A stretch of DNA of 64,000 nt from Deroplatys truncata (GCA_030765065.1 CM060977.1:92893795-92957794); one strand, 5' to 3'. Counted from the first letter of the stretch, positions 11,794-22,859 are shown. Notes: a model not told the origin generated them from the letters alone. Numbers and translations are program-made.

Positions 11794-12744
11794 TATTTTT
11801 TCCAGGAAATGGACTTTATTTCGGAGGCGGCATCGCTCAACAGGCGAACGCTGCACCGGTACCTCCAAGCTTCGCAAGCGCTATACTAGCAGGCTTCGCG
11901 ACCGCTGCACCGCCACCCCAGGCTTCCAGAACTTCCTGGTACCAAATCAGCAGGGATGGGACCCTGCCCCATACATGCAGCAAGCACCGAACGGTAAGAA
12001 TTTTTCAATATTTTACGAAGTTCTTTTACACATTCTATATTATTATTAATAATAATATTATTATTATTTTTTCAAGAAATGGAGTTTATTTTGGGATCGG
12101 GCATCCATCGACCGCTGCACCGGTACCACATGGCTTCCAAGCCTTCATGGGGCCAAATCAGCATGGGCGGGTCCTTGCCCATACATGCAGCAACCACCGA
12201 CCGGTAATAATATTTTTCAACATTTTATGAAGTTCTTTTTACACATTCTATATTATTATTAATATTGTTATTATTTTCAGAAAGTGGACTTTATTTCGGA
12301 GGCGGGTTTTTCTGGGAATGTCTCCAAAGTATTGTTCATTCTGAAAGACTTTTGCAAAACTGATAAACCATAAGAGATAGACAAAATTTTACTACACAAA
12401 AAATGGAGATCGCGATAAAATACATAATTTATATCATATACATTCTTGTTGTTGAGTAAATCGTTTTCGAGATTATGCTTGTTGTTCCCTTTAAAATTTT
12501 CCAATACTTATACTTTTTCTCAAATTCATTATTCTTGTTTTTATGTCCTGGACATGCAAAGAGAATGGAATGCGCCACATAGCATCCAGCGGTAAAATAT
12601 TTGACTATCGCTTAAATCCTACCATATTCCTCTTGCATCGATATGAAAATTACCAATAACATTGACATCTCGATATCTCGATTAACATGAAGCATATAGG
12701 GAATAAGTGCTTGTAAAAATAGTTTGTACAAGAGTAGAGAAAGT
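10812..12744 (-). repeat. Family A repeat in left arm, split by a 1.1-kb insertion
   Basis: The end ACTTTCTCTAC at 10812 and the end GTAGAGAAAGT at 12734-12744 are the inverted termini of family A. The body is interrupted at 11196-12307. A further partial copy follows at about 12780-12910. Confidence 0.8.
11196..12307 (+). mobile_element. 1.1-kb block of exon-like tandem units inserted in family A (left arm)
   Basis: The block interrupts family A and is flanked by the 9-bp direct repeat TTTTCTGGG (11187-11195 and 12308-12316). Inside are five related segments, each preceded by a pyrimidine tract plus AG and most followed by GGTAAG: 11209-11257, 11359-11471, 11806-11993, 12077-12203 and a truncated 12281-12307. 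They share GGACTTTATTTCGGAGGC at the start and ACATGCAGCAA near the end, and the intervals are ATT-rich. In one frame they read Gly/Pro/Ala/Gln-rich peptide, but small frameshifts break it. Terminal similarity is limited to CCGCC/GGCGG. It looks like captured exons of a repetitive host gene. Confidence 0.65.
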
Positions 12745-13274
12745 CATGTGAGTGTATCACATTAGAATTTTGATATTGGTTAAAATTTTCAAATACTTTT
12801 AACTTTTCTCAAGCAGTAACTCGCTATTCGTTTTTCCCGTGGTAATGCATAGAGAATAGAATTCTAAAGCCATCACATGGCATCAGGCTTTTTTTAAACA
12901 TCTGTGACGTGTCTATTCACAATCGAAAGGTTGCTGGTTCGAGGAAAATTATATCTACAGAAACAATACATTATTTTCACTCTGTGATTAATTTGACAAT
13001 GTAACAATACTTAACAATGAATTTTAGCGGTACATGTAAAAAATAAAATATATTTTTTATTTCCTAGCGTCATACGCAGAAGCATTCCCCTTAAGGAACG
13101 CTGGCGTGAGCGATGGTTTCCCCCATAACAGGTTTAGACTTGCTTACGAAATGTCCCTGTGCGAGGCTAGCATTTCCCTCTCCTTCTTCTCGAATTTTTG
13201 GAGTAGCCAATCAAAATTGCTGTATTATATACCGTCACACCTCTCACCCCTTCAGATTTTATCAGGTGAAACGA

Positions 13275-13309
13275 TATAAAAGCAGTAGCTTCTCCGGCGA
13301 TTTCACTGT
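13275..13309 (+). promoter_or_regulatory. Core promoter of left-arm OB-like gene
   Basis: TATAAAA at 13275-13281 is followed 30 bp later by an initiator-like TCACTGT (13303-13309, +1 A at 13305). This leaves a 75-nt leader before the ATG at 13380. The right arm has the same arrangement, mirrored. Confidence 0.7.
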
Positions 13310-13379
13310 ATTGTGACAACACAGCAAGCTAAGATCTCTGCAAACTTTTCTCATTCAAAGTGAAATTTCAACGAACATC

Positions 13380-14379
13380 ATGTCTGGTAAGTTGTAACAA
13401 AACACTTCATTTACTTTAAAAGTTAAATTATTACTCTGTACATTTAACTTATATTCGCGTTCTTGTTTTTAATGCATGGCATTTATATGCGAATAGCTGA
13501 GCATTCTAAAAGTTAATAGCTACACAAGTTAATTTTCTGAAATGTGAACAGTTTAGTTAAGTATTCATTTTAGGCAAGCTTATTATACATTTAATAGCTA
13601 ACTGCGCGAATTCTCAAAATGGGAACAATTTAGTTAAGTATTCACCTTGTTGAGTAATTATTATTCCAGATATTTAAATACAGGATTTCGCAGAGTGAAT
13701 TATATTCCTTTTGGACAAAATACAATTATTTGAATACCTTATTAACGTTTTTGCTTTAGAATATTACAAAAGCCTGTTGCGCGAATCATTCGCTCTAACA
13801 AAGTAAATATCTACATTATATTAAAACATTTAAATCGAAAAATACAGTAGTTAATGAACTTCATTAGTGAATCTGAACCTCAATTATATTTACACATATT
13901 ATCATTTTCAGAAAAAAAGTTAATAATTTTGTAACTTTCAAATAAAATGAAATTTTGTTATGCAACACATTCTCTAATAAAGAATATGTTTTTTTCCTCT
14001 TCCTAATGCAGAAAGTTTGACATCTCAACTTAACACATTGGCTGAGGGTAGCATTTACCCAGCCGTTCAAAGACTACAAGATCTTCAGCCAGAGGAGCCT
14101 TATAATATAAAATCCTTAAGAAAAATTGATAACCGATACGGTGCTAGAGTCGTTGCACTTTTAGAGAATAAGCAAGTGTTTCTTCCGACAAGATTTTCAA
14201 CCCTAACAAGCCAACAGTTGGAGGAAATGCCAGGGAAGTTTCAAATGGTATATCATGGAGTAGTACCAGCCGGCAAGTTTAAGACATGTAAATTGTCTTT
14301 TCTTCCTATTAAGGTTTGTAGAAATCATTCAGCTATCCTTTCAAAGCTTCATTTAGAGTTACATTCGTTGAGTTTATAA
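13380..14379 (+). CDS. OB-fold-like small protein, left-arm copy (two exons)
   Basis: Exon 1 is ATGTCTG (13380-13386), followed by donor GTAAGT. The intron runs 13387-14011 and ends in TAATGCAG. Exon 2 is 14012-14379 with stop TAA. The product starts MSESLTSQLNTLAEG and has 124 residues. Landmarks are a hydrophobic segment (20-32), RYGARVVALLE (44-54), VFLPTRFSTL (58-67) and a YHGVVPAGKFKTCKLSF C-terminal strand region. From memory, this pattern (basic-YG-x2-V..., VFLP-x-R-(F/Y), then G-x-K) resembles a small OB-fold-like, possibly single-stranded-nucleic-acid-binding family of uncharacterised arthropod proteins. This is an inference without a search. It has its own promoter and points toward the spacer. 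A poly(A) signal is not obvious. Confidence 0.7.
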
Positions 14380-14492
14380 ATTCGCACTTCAGTAGGATAA
14401 CATTTGTCTAAAGTATACATCAATATGTAACAAAATAACGTCCAGGATGTAGTCTGAGCGACGATCTGCAGAAAGAAGTTTAATAGTCTATT

Positions 14493-14612
14493 CAATCACG
14501 CTATGTAACAATGGAATCACGCTATGTAACAAACTGATCAGGCTATGTAACAAAGGAATCTCTCTATGTAACAAAGCAATCACGCTATGTAACAAATTGA
14601 TCAGGTACATAC
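14493..14612 (+). repeat. Spacer tandem array 1 (five to six units of 20-22 bp)
   Basis: Units share the core CTATGTAACAAA, with variants AATCACGCTATGTAACAATGG and ATCAGGCTATGTAACAAAGG. The array begins exactly where homology between the arms ends. A single related TATGTAACAAAA lies inside the arm near 14425. Confidence 0.8.
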
Positions 14613-14627
14613 CGGAATCAGGTTGTT

Positions 14628-14890
14628 ACGCATCCTTTTCCAAGAATGTTTCCAGAGAGTATCCTTTTTCCATGCTCGCAGTCGTCATGTTCTGTTGAGA
14701 GCATCATTTTCCACGAATGTTTCCAGAGAGCATCCTTTTTCCATGCTCGCACTCGTTATGTTCTGTTGAGAGCATCCTTTTTTCCACGAATGTTTCCAGA
14801 GAGCATCCTTTTTCCATGCTCGCATTCGCCATGTTCTGTTGAGAGCCTCCTTCTCCACAAATGTTTCCAGAGGGCATCCTCTCCCGATGC
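14628..14890 (+). repeat. Spacer tandem array 2 (about 3.5 units of 76-78 bp)
   Basis: Units share TTTCCAGAGAGCATCC, TTTTTCCATGCTCGCA and ATGTTCTGTTGAGAGC. The array lies between the first array and the promoter of the spacer gene. The open frame running through it is a by-product of the periodicity. Confidence 0.8.
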
Positions 14891-14931
14891 TATGCGTATA
14901 TCGCGATTCCCTCCGGCGTCCTCACCCTGGA

Positions 14932-14967
14932 TATATACATAGCTGCGTATTATGAATTCATTCATTC
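14932..14967 (+). promoter_or_regulatory. Putative core promoter of spacer gene
   Basis: TATATA at 14932-14937 is followed by initiator-like TCATTC sequences at 14958-14967, giving a leader of about 65 nt before the ATG at 15028. Confidence 0.5.
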
Positions 14968-15027
14968 GCTTTTAATTCCTTCGAACGTTAGCATTCCCGT
15001 ATTCATTTAATTTCTTTTAGTTTTAGC

Positions 15028-15495
15028 ATGAGCCCCTGCCGGAGAAAATCTGTGCAACTAGCGAATGAGAAACTCAATTTTTCATACATTACACATGGAG
15101 GAAAACACGTCATTAGATGCTGTATATGCGCGCGGATTTTTAAGAATCGTTACTTGTCAAGATTTAAGCTTCATAGTGCAACATGTTATACTGGATCGAC
15201 TCTCTCTCCTACACTCGAAGATCCGAAGATGTATAGAGGGGGATGTTATACCGGATCAAGCCTCTGTCCTTCACTGGAGACTACTGATGGTGAAAAATCT
15301 GGATACAGCGGGAGTCGTGAGAATATGAAATCTTCATATGATGATGATTCACTGATATCTACGCTTGAAAATCCAAATAGACTAGTAAATATATTGAGGT
15401 TACTATTTGCATCGAGGAACGTTGGTAGTAATAGTCACACACAAGAGATTGAGGAGATTATAATTAAGCTGAAAGCTTCTAAAGTTATAGCATGA
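15028..15495 (+). CDS. C2HC zinc-finger-like protein in the spacer, 155 residues
   Basis: A single-exon frame runs from ATG (context TTAGCATGA) to TGA. Residues 31-53 contain C-C-x-C-x3-F-x10-H-x3-C, fitting a C2HC-type zinc finger with a longer loop than the classical C2H2 finger (Phe 38; Cys 31, Cys 34, His 49, Cys 53). A tandem motif follows: CYTGSTLSPTLE (53-64) and CYTGSSLCPSLE (73-84). Residues 100-155 are acidic then amphipathic, ending EEIIIKLKASKVIA, a plausible short helix. Upstream is a TATA-type promoter and downstream AATAAA (15753-15758), so a complete transcription unit of about 0.8 kb is visible. Family not recognised. A DNA-binding role is suggested only by the finger-like motif. 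Confidence 0.6.
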   Translation: MSPCRRKSVQLANEKLNFSYITHGGKHVIRCCICARIFKNRYLSRFKLHSATCYTGSTLSPTLEDPKMYRGGCYTGSSLCPSLETTDGEKSGYSGSRENMKSSYDDDSLISTLENPNRLVNILRLLFASRNVGSNSHTQEIEEIIIKLKASKVIA

Positions 15496-15752
15496 CAGGA
15501 TCGAGAAATTGTGTTAATCAATTACAGTCATGGTTAACAGGAACTTTGAAATATCAAAACCTTGTACTTATAAAATACATCATCCAGACATTCTTGAGAT
15601 GTTTAGTTTTTTATGGATAATGCAGGTCTCTTTCTGTGTGATGTATATGATTATATAACTGAGTGTTTTAGAATGTCTTGACTATCACTTTTGTCTTTAG
15701 GAAATATGTATGTTTTTTTGTATAGGAATGTAATAGGAAAATGTTTATAAAA

Positions 15753-15758
15753 AATAAA
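15753..15758 (+). terminator. Poly(A) signal AATAAA of spacer gene
   Basis: Canonical AATAAA about 260 bp after the stop codon, followed by a TG/T-rich stretch (TGTTGTTTATATTAC). Confidence 0.55.
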
Positions 15759-15789
15759 TGTTGTTTATATTACATAGACCTCATTTTTT

Positions 15790-16448
15790 TTATTAATCTT
15801 TTTATACACCTCATATAATACAGCCCAATATTAAGATGGTTCTAGCTTCTAGATTCCCATTTATTCAAGTCTCTTTCAGTAATAGTTCAATAATCTTTTT
15901 GTTTAGATTTCATGTGGCATCAATGTTTTTAAGATAGGCATTCTCCTTAAACAATTATGAAATCAATGGTATAGGCGGGTATAGCAGTAATAATGAGTAC
16001 ATAATTTATATATATATATATTATTGTTATATATATATATATATATTATTGTTATATTCTACACACGCGGATGTTTTTCCCATGCATGTTCCGCGCTGCT
16101 GCAATTCTTCATTGATTGAGGTTACTGGGAGGTGTTGAGAATGTTCCTATCACATTTCTGTTTATGATGTTTTAAGCTATCTCGTTCTTCCTCTTCATTT
16201 ACATTCATCTGGGCATTCCTGTAACACACATTCACATTATTTGCAGCTTCTTGTAGGTATATACTTCGATGTGGAGAATCATTGCAAGGGGTATTAAACT
16301 TCTTTCTGCACGAAATCACACAGAGTACAATCTAGACATTATTTACACATATTTTTTTAATACAGTGATGCATTCTTTTGACAACTGCTATCCTGCTGGA
16401 AATTATTTGAAACTTGCTGTAGGTATCTGCTTTGAGTTAAAGAATCAG
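15790..16448. repeat. Spacer right part: AT microsatellite and duplicated segment
   Basis: 16006-16056 is a TA microsatellite interrupted by TATTATTGT. The segment 16245-16400 resembles 16415-16560 (shared TATTAAACTTCTTTCTGCA, TGTAGGTAT, TATCCT.CTG), so this side has a diverged direct duplication that crosses the arm boundary. No gene was identified. Confidence 0.6.
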
Positions 16449-16563
16449 TGAATAGACTATTAAACTTCTTTCTGCAGATCGTCGCTCAGACTACATCCTG
16501 GACGTTATTTTTTTACATATTGATGTATACTTTAGACAAATGTTATCCTACTGAAGTGCGAAT

Positions 16564-17563
16564 TTATAAACTCAACGAATGTAACTCTAAATGAAGCTTT
16601 GAAAGGATAGCTGAATGATTTCTACAAACCTTAATAGGAAGAAAAGACAATTTACATGTCTTAAACTTGCCGGCTGGTACTACTCCATGATATACCATTT
16701 GAAACTTCCCTGGCATTTCCTCCAACTGTTGGCTTGTTAGGGTTGAATATCTTGTCGGAAGAAACACTTGCTTATTCTCTAAAAGTGCAACGACTCTAGC
16801 ACCGTATCGAGTATCAATTTTTCTTAAGGATTTTATATTATAAGGTTCCTCTGGCTGAAGATCTTGTAGTCTTTGAACGGCTGGGTAAATGCTACCCTCA
16901 GCCAATGTGTTAAGTTGAGATGTCAAACTTTCTGCATTAGGAAGAGAGAAAAAACATATTCTTTATTAGAGAATGTGTTGCATAACAAAATTTCATTTAT
17001 TTGAAAGTTACAAAATTATTAACTTTTTTTCTGAAAATGATAATATGTGTAAATATAATTGAGGTTCTGATTCACTAATGAAGTTCATTAACTACTGTAT
17101 TTTTCGATTTAAATGTTTTAATATAATGTAGATATTTACTTTGTTAGAGCGAATGATTCGCGCAACAGACTTTTTGTAATATTCTAAAGCAAAAACGTTA
17201 ATAAGGTATTCAAATAATTGTATTTTCTCCAAAAGGGATATAATTCATTCTGTGAAATCCTGTATTTAAATATCTGGAATAATAATTACTCAACAAGGTG
17301 AATACTTAACTAAATTGTTCCCATTTTGAGAATTCGCGCAGTTAGCTATTAAATGTATAATAAGCTTGCCTAAAATGAATACTTAACTAAACTGTTCACA
17401 TTTCAGAAAATTAACTTGTGTAGCTATTAACTTTTAGAATGCTCAGCTATTCGCATATAAATGCCATGCATTAAAAACAAGAACGCGAATATAAGTTAAA
17501 TGTACAGAGTAATAATTTAACTTTTAAAGTAAATGAAGTGTTTTGTTACAACATACCAGACAT
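16564..17563 (-). CDS. OB-fold-like small protein, right-arm copy (two exons)
   Basis: Mirror copy. Exon 1 is 17563-17557 (ATGTCTG), donor GTATGT, intron 17556-16932 ending TGCAG, exon 2 16931-16564. It also has 124 residues and differs from the left copy at only two positions: Thr for Asn at 43 (IDTRYG) and Tyr for Phe at 64 (FLPTRYS). Both donors are usable although they differ (GTATGT here, GTAAGT on the left). No stop or frameshift separates the copies, which suggests recent duplication, gene conversion or selection on both. The two genes converge on the spacer. Confidence 0.7.
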
Positions 17564-17633
17564 GATGTTCGTTGAAATTTCACTTTGATTGAGAAAAGTT
17601 TGCAGAGATCTTAGCTCGCTGTGTTGTCACAAT

Positions 17634-17668
17634 ACAGTGAAATCGCCGGAGAAGCTACTGCTTTTATA
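17634..17668 (-). promoter_or_regulatory. Core promoter of right-arm OB-like gene
   Basis: Mirror of 13275-13309: TATAAAA on the minus strand at 17668-17662 and an initiator-like TCACTGT about 30 bp downstream. Confidence 0.7.
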
Positions 17669-18198
17669 TCGTTTCACCTGATAAAATCTGAAGGGGTGAG
17701 AGGTGTGACGGTATATAATACAGCAATTTTGATTGGCTACTCCAAAAATTCGAGAAGAAGGAGAGGGAAATGCTAGCCTCGCACAGGGACATTTCGTAAG
17801 CAAGTCTAAACCTGTTATGGGGGAAACCATCGCTCACGCCAGCGTTCCTTAAGGGGAATGCTTCTGCGTATGACGCTAGGAAATAAAAAATATATTTTAT
17901 TTTTTACATGTACCGCTAAAATTCATTGTTAATTATTGTTACATTGCCAAATTAATCACAGAGTGAAAATAATGTATTGTTTCTGTAGATATAATTTTCC
18001 TCGAACCAGCAACATTTCGATTGTGAATAGACACGTCACAGATGTTTAAAAAAACCCTGATGCCATGTGATGGCTTTAAAATTCTATTCTCTATGCATTA
18101 CCACGGGAAAAACGAATAGCGAGTTACTGCTTGAGAAAAGTTAAAAGTATTTGAAAATTTAAACCAATATCAAAATTCTAATGTGATACATTCACATG

Positions 18199-20107
18199 AC
18201 TTTCTCTACTCTTGTACAAACTATTTTTACAAGCACTTATTCCCTATATGCTTCATGTTAATCGAGATATCGAGATGTCAATGTTATTGGTAATTTTCAT
18301 ATCGATGCAAGAGGAATATGGTAGGTTTTAAGCGATAGTCAAATATTTTAACGCTGGATGCTATGTGGCGCATTCCATTCTCTTTGCATGTCCAGGACAT
18401 AAAAACAAGAATAATGAATTTGAGAAAAAGTATAAGTATTGGAAAATTTTAAAGGGAATAACAAGCAATATCTCGAAAACGATTTACTCAACAACAAGAA
18501 TGTATATGATATAAATTATGTATTTTATCGCGATCTCCATTTTTTGTGTAGTAAAATTTTGTCTATCTCTTATGGTTTATCAGTTTTGCAAAAGTCGTAC
18601 AGAATGAAGAATACTTTGGAGACATTCCCAGAAACACCCGCCTCCGAAATAAAATCCACTTCCTGAAAATAATAACAATATTAATAATAATATAGAATGT
18701 GTAAAAAGAACTTCATAAAATGTTGAAAAATATTATTACCGGTCGGTGGTTGCTGCATGTATGGGCAAGGACCCGCCCAAGCTGATTTGGCCCCATGAAG
18801 GCTTGGAAGCCATGTGGTACCGGTGCAGCGGTCGATGGATGCCCGATCCCAAAATAAACTCCATTTCCTGAAAAAACATTAATAATATTATTATTAATAA
18901 TAATATAGAATGTGTAAAAGAACTTCGTAAAATATTGAAAAATTCTTACCGTTCGGTGCTTGCTGCATGTATGGGGCAGGGTCCCATCCCTGCTGATTTG
19001 GTACCAGGAAGTTCTGGAAGCCTGGGGTGGCGGTGCAGCGGTCGCGAAGCCTGCTGGTATAGCGCTTGCGAAGCCTGGAGGTACCGGTGTAGCGTTCGCC
19101 TGTTGAGCGATGCCGCCTCCGAAATAAAGTCCATTTCCTGGAAAAAATAAATAATAATAATAGTATAGCATGTTTAAGTACAGAGTTCTAAAGAATCTAC
19201 ACTCTATACGTGAAAAAAATACATGTTTTAAACACCTGCGATAAAAATACATAGCATTCTGGGAGACCGAAAGAGTTATGTGACTGCATATGTGTGAGAA
19301 ACTCCCCTTAAATATATCCTTTTCTCCTTATACAATCCAGAACTCTATGCTGTCGTAGGTAGGTCTTGGTGTGCCAGAATCGGCATTGTATGTCTACTAT
19401 TATGTAATTTCTAGTTACAAATGCTCAAACAGCAGTCTGTAAATTCTTTCCTTACGAATGTTGCTGCATGTACGGGGGCAGAGCCACCTCCATGATGATT
19501 TGGCCCCATGAAGGCTTGGAAGCCAGGTGGTGCCAATGCAGCCTCCGAAATAAAGTCCACTTCCTGGAAATAATAATAATAACATTAATAATAATAAAGA
19601 ATATGAACAAGAAGTTAATATGAATTGTTACATTACTTATTTAAAAACTCTGAAGAATGCTTACCATTCGGGTGTTCGGGTGCCTGAATCATTACGGTAT
19701 TTGATGAGCGATCCTGCAGCCGGCGGCCCAGAAAATTCGAGATATACATTTCATTTCTCATTACAATATCCTAAACATTTAATATTTTATTCAACATCGT
19801 TAGTCATTTTTTTTGAGAAAATTAAAATTTTCGAAAAAATGTTCCATGTAAAGGGTAGTCTGGTGTGAGGCATTTTCTTTAAAACCTTCGTGTCGCATCT
19901 CTGGAAGATACTGAACCTAAATACCAAGTTTGGTGTTTTATCAGCCTCTTCGTTTCTGAGTTATGCTTCACAGGCACACTCGCAGACAACCATGCTTTTT
20001 TCGGATTCAGAGGGTCTCAAAACATGTATTCCCAGTGAAATCTCGGTATCGATTTTTTTGGTTGGAATACAACACTTCCTCTACTTACTATACGTGGTAG
20101 AGAAAGT
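18199..20107 (+). repeat. Family A repeat in right arm, split by the same insertion
   Basis: Mirror of 10812-12744, interrupted at 18636-19726. The shared interruption shows that the nesting predates duplication or homogenisation of the arms. Confidence 0.8.
18636..19726 (-). mobile_element. Exon-like tandem block, right-arm copy
   Basis: Mirror of 11196-12307. The flanking 9-mers are CCCAGAAAC (18627-18635) and CCCAGAAAA (19727-19735), so one target-duplication copy has a single substitution. ATT tracts are shorter than in the left arm. The third complete unit keeps a standard CAG acceptor (TTTTTTCAGGAAATGG on the minus strand) where the left arm has TTCAAG. Confidence 0.65.
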
Positions 20108-20333
20108 AAAAACTCATTCGCAAATACTTAATGTCGCATAAATATTACTTGAAATGAATTTGTGTGTGTGTGTATTAAGTTTATATTAACATGCTGGAAT
20201 ATTCGAAAAATATCTCTCGAATGGACGGGGTATTTAAAATCGTACTCGTCCTATGTTTACTAAGCCCAATCTTTTTAAAAATGGAATAAATTAAGAGTAA
20301 CGAGTATTGTTTAGGCTAGGCTCCATATTTCAT

Positions 20334-22560
20334 TATTTATTTAGAATTAAACAAATGCTATTAGTCGTAATAGTTATACACGCGTAATAATCATGCACAT
20401 ACGTCACCAACCAGATGTACAAGTCAATTCATATACAATTAATTAATGAAAAATATTTAATTGTTTTCATCGATCAGCGAGAGTCTTATTTATTTTTAAT
20501 AACGTATGTAATATTCACCGTTCTGAATACTTTTATTTTCATATTACGCTCGCCAAATCATATTTCTTTGTTTAACATACCGAGAGAAAAAATCAGTTTA
20601 ATTTTTGATATCATGCATGCAATTCTTGTATTCGAGTATTTAAATAATGACAAAGATACAATCGAATGTTTAAGTACAGAATCTATACAGTATACGTTTA
20701 ATTGAAAACTTAATCATTAATATTCTTCATGTAGAATTATATTAATTATCGGGAAAACATTTTTTGTGGTAAGCTTAAAACATGCCTAGACTTGGTTTTC
20801 CACTGTTTGTGCTGGAATTTCTGCACCGGGGAAGCCATTAAGAAATTCTTTTGTATCGCTAATAGTTATTTACCCCCGAGGGCCTGTGGTTTTTCAGAGC
20901 ACTTAGGATGTTTAATGAACTGGAAACGTCTGTCATTGTTCACTAATGGCTCTATACAGGACCTTGTTTTTACCTTCTTCTGAAGATATTTAATGGTGTG
21001 GAAGCGTCGGCCATTGTTCGCAAATGTGTCTACATAGGCATTTCTCCCGAGAAGACCATATGCATTCTTCAGGGGTGTACACCATATTTCTTTCAAGTAG
21101 GGTACGCTAGTGAATAATTCGTTGAATTTCTCAAAGTTCGCTACGTCTTTAGAAAGAACATTTAAAACGAATATAAAATTTATATTTGAAGTATTCGTGC
21201 GTGTTACTTACAGGTACGCCTGTTTTGAATTGTAATTATTACTTCTCTCGTTTGAGAAGAGACATACCGGACTTATATTTTTAACATCAGTTGGAGCGTA
21301 CTCCGATGTGTTGGATACCCCTAGCCATTAAGAGCAGGTACTGTGGGAAAACCCTAGCGTCCTGGTTTAACCGCTTAAGATATTAGACGATGCACAGCGG
21401 TCGCATTGCGTCTTGTTTTTCGTAAAGGGTTCTCGTGTTAACGTCTCATACTAGCTATTTGCAATTTCGTTTTAAGTTGCTTTTTAATTCATCTAAGCAA
21501 TGTAATATTTTTTATAAACCCTCCAGTCAAAGAAGAATTAAACAAACGTTATTAGCCGTAATAGTTATACACGCGCATATACGATAACGAACAGTTGCGC
21601 GCGAGTCAATTCATATACAATTAATTAATAAAAAAACTTAATTGTTTTTAATCGATAGACTGCGTCGTTTCATTGGAAGTGAGATATTCATGGTAGATGA
21701 ATAATTGGGTGAGATATCTCTAGGAGCGCAAGTCAATTACATTAATTAATAAAAAATATTTAATTGTATTCATCGATCAGTGAGAGTCTTATTTATTTTT
21801 TAATAACGTATGTAATATTCACCGTATTTATTTATTTCATAATCAATTCCTCCGGAGACAACATGAACGCACTTTGCATGTTAAACGGAGAGTCTTATTT
21901 ATTTTTTAATAACGTATGTAATATTCACTGTATTTATTTATTTCATAATCAATTCCACCGGAGCCAACATGAACGCACTTCGCATGTTAAACGAGGATTA
22001 TTTAACTAAAAATGTTAATTCGCCTTTATTTTTTTTCGGAATCATATTTCGCAGAATTATATAGAGTTAAGATGGCCGTCTTGCGCACACCTTGAGTTTA
22101 AATATGGTGAATTCACAACTTTCGGATATGACCACCAGGGGCGCCGTGAGGAAACACTCGCTGGTTCAAAACCAGTTTCACTCATATTACCACCTGGCGC
22201 GCTCGTGTAGGTTGCGAACTGAAACGCGAGTGGAGGGGGTGCGCTAGTCGACTTGCCACTGAAAGTATCGAGAGCCAGCCATTCGAGTGAAACGTCTCGC
22301 GGTGGAAGGTTGCGCTCGGGGTTCCAGCGCAATTATCACGCGATAACGACTGTTACGTCAACTCTGTCCTTTCATCTAAGTGTTGTAATATTCTTATAAA
22401 TCCAAAATATATTTTCCCTCAAAAGTAGAATTAAATAAATGTTATTACTCGTAATAATTATACACATGCTAGCACACATATACGATAACGAACAGTTGCG
22501 CGCGAGTCAATTACATTAATCAATCAAAAATACTTAATTGTTTTCATCGACCGACTAGCC
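20334..22560 (-). repeat. Three copies of the ~180-bp internal repeat (right arm)
   Basis: Reverse-complement counterparts of the left-arm blocks, at about 20334-20480, 21480-21660 and 22360-22550, with the same order and spacing. Confidence 0.7.
20866..21210 (-). CDS. Hypothetical open stretch, right arm (twin of 9709-10053)
   Basis: The mirror copy remains open over its whole length and keeps the duplicated NN(G/D)RRF..IK motif. Replacements relative to the left arm are few (for example TFANNG for TLANNG). It has the same limits: no ATG, no recognised family, and openness could simply reflect recent duplication. Confidence 0.25.
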
Positions 22561-22859
22561 GCGTTTCATTAGACGTGTAATTTATTGACATTAGTAGATG
22601 TATAAATGCCGGTTTAGGAGCAGGTGCGTGCGATTCAATCAAAAATACTTAATTGCTCGAAGAACAGCGTTTAATTGCATTAGTAGTAATATGATGGGCA
22701 TTCTTATTTTTTTCAGTAATGTTTTGAACATTATCTAATTGATTGACACAATTATGTACTCAAACGTTTTGCCGATGTGCGGCAGGCATCGAGAATCGCA
22801 TTCCCACATCGCCAGGGTGGATTTCCAGGCCAACGTCACGCACCGAGAACCCCCACATA

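Larger units (their letters stand above)
7659..14494 (+). repeat. Left arm of giant inverted repeat (6.84 kb)
   Basis: From the outside inward it contains a GC-rich subterminal zone (7659-8140), an AT-rich zone with three copies of a roughly 180-bp repeat, an open stretch of 115 codons, a family A copy split by an exon-like block, and an intact OB-like gene. The arm is about 98% identical to the right arm by eye, with scattered substitutions and several microsatellite length changes. Both arms carry the same nested insertions, so they were duplicated or homogenised after those insertions. Confidence 0.9.

Noticed and set aside
14646..14942. 98-codon frame through the 76-bp spacer array
   Set aside because: Openness follows from the repeat period, and it precedes the spacer gene promoter.
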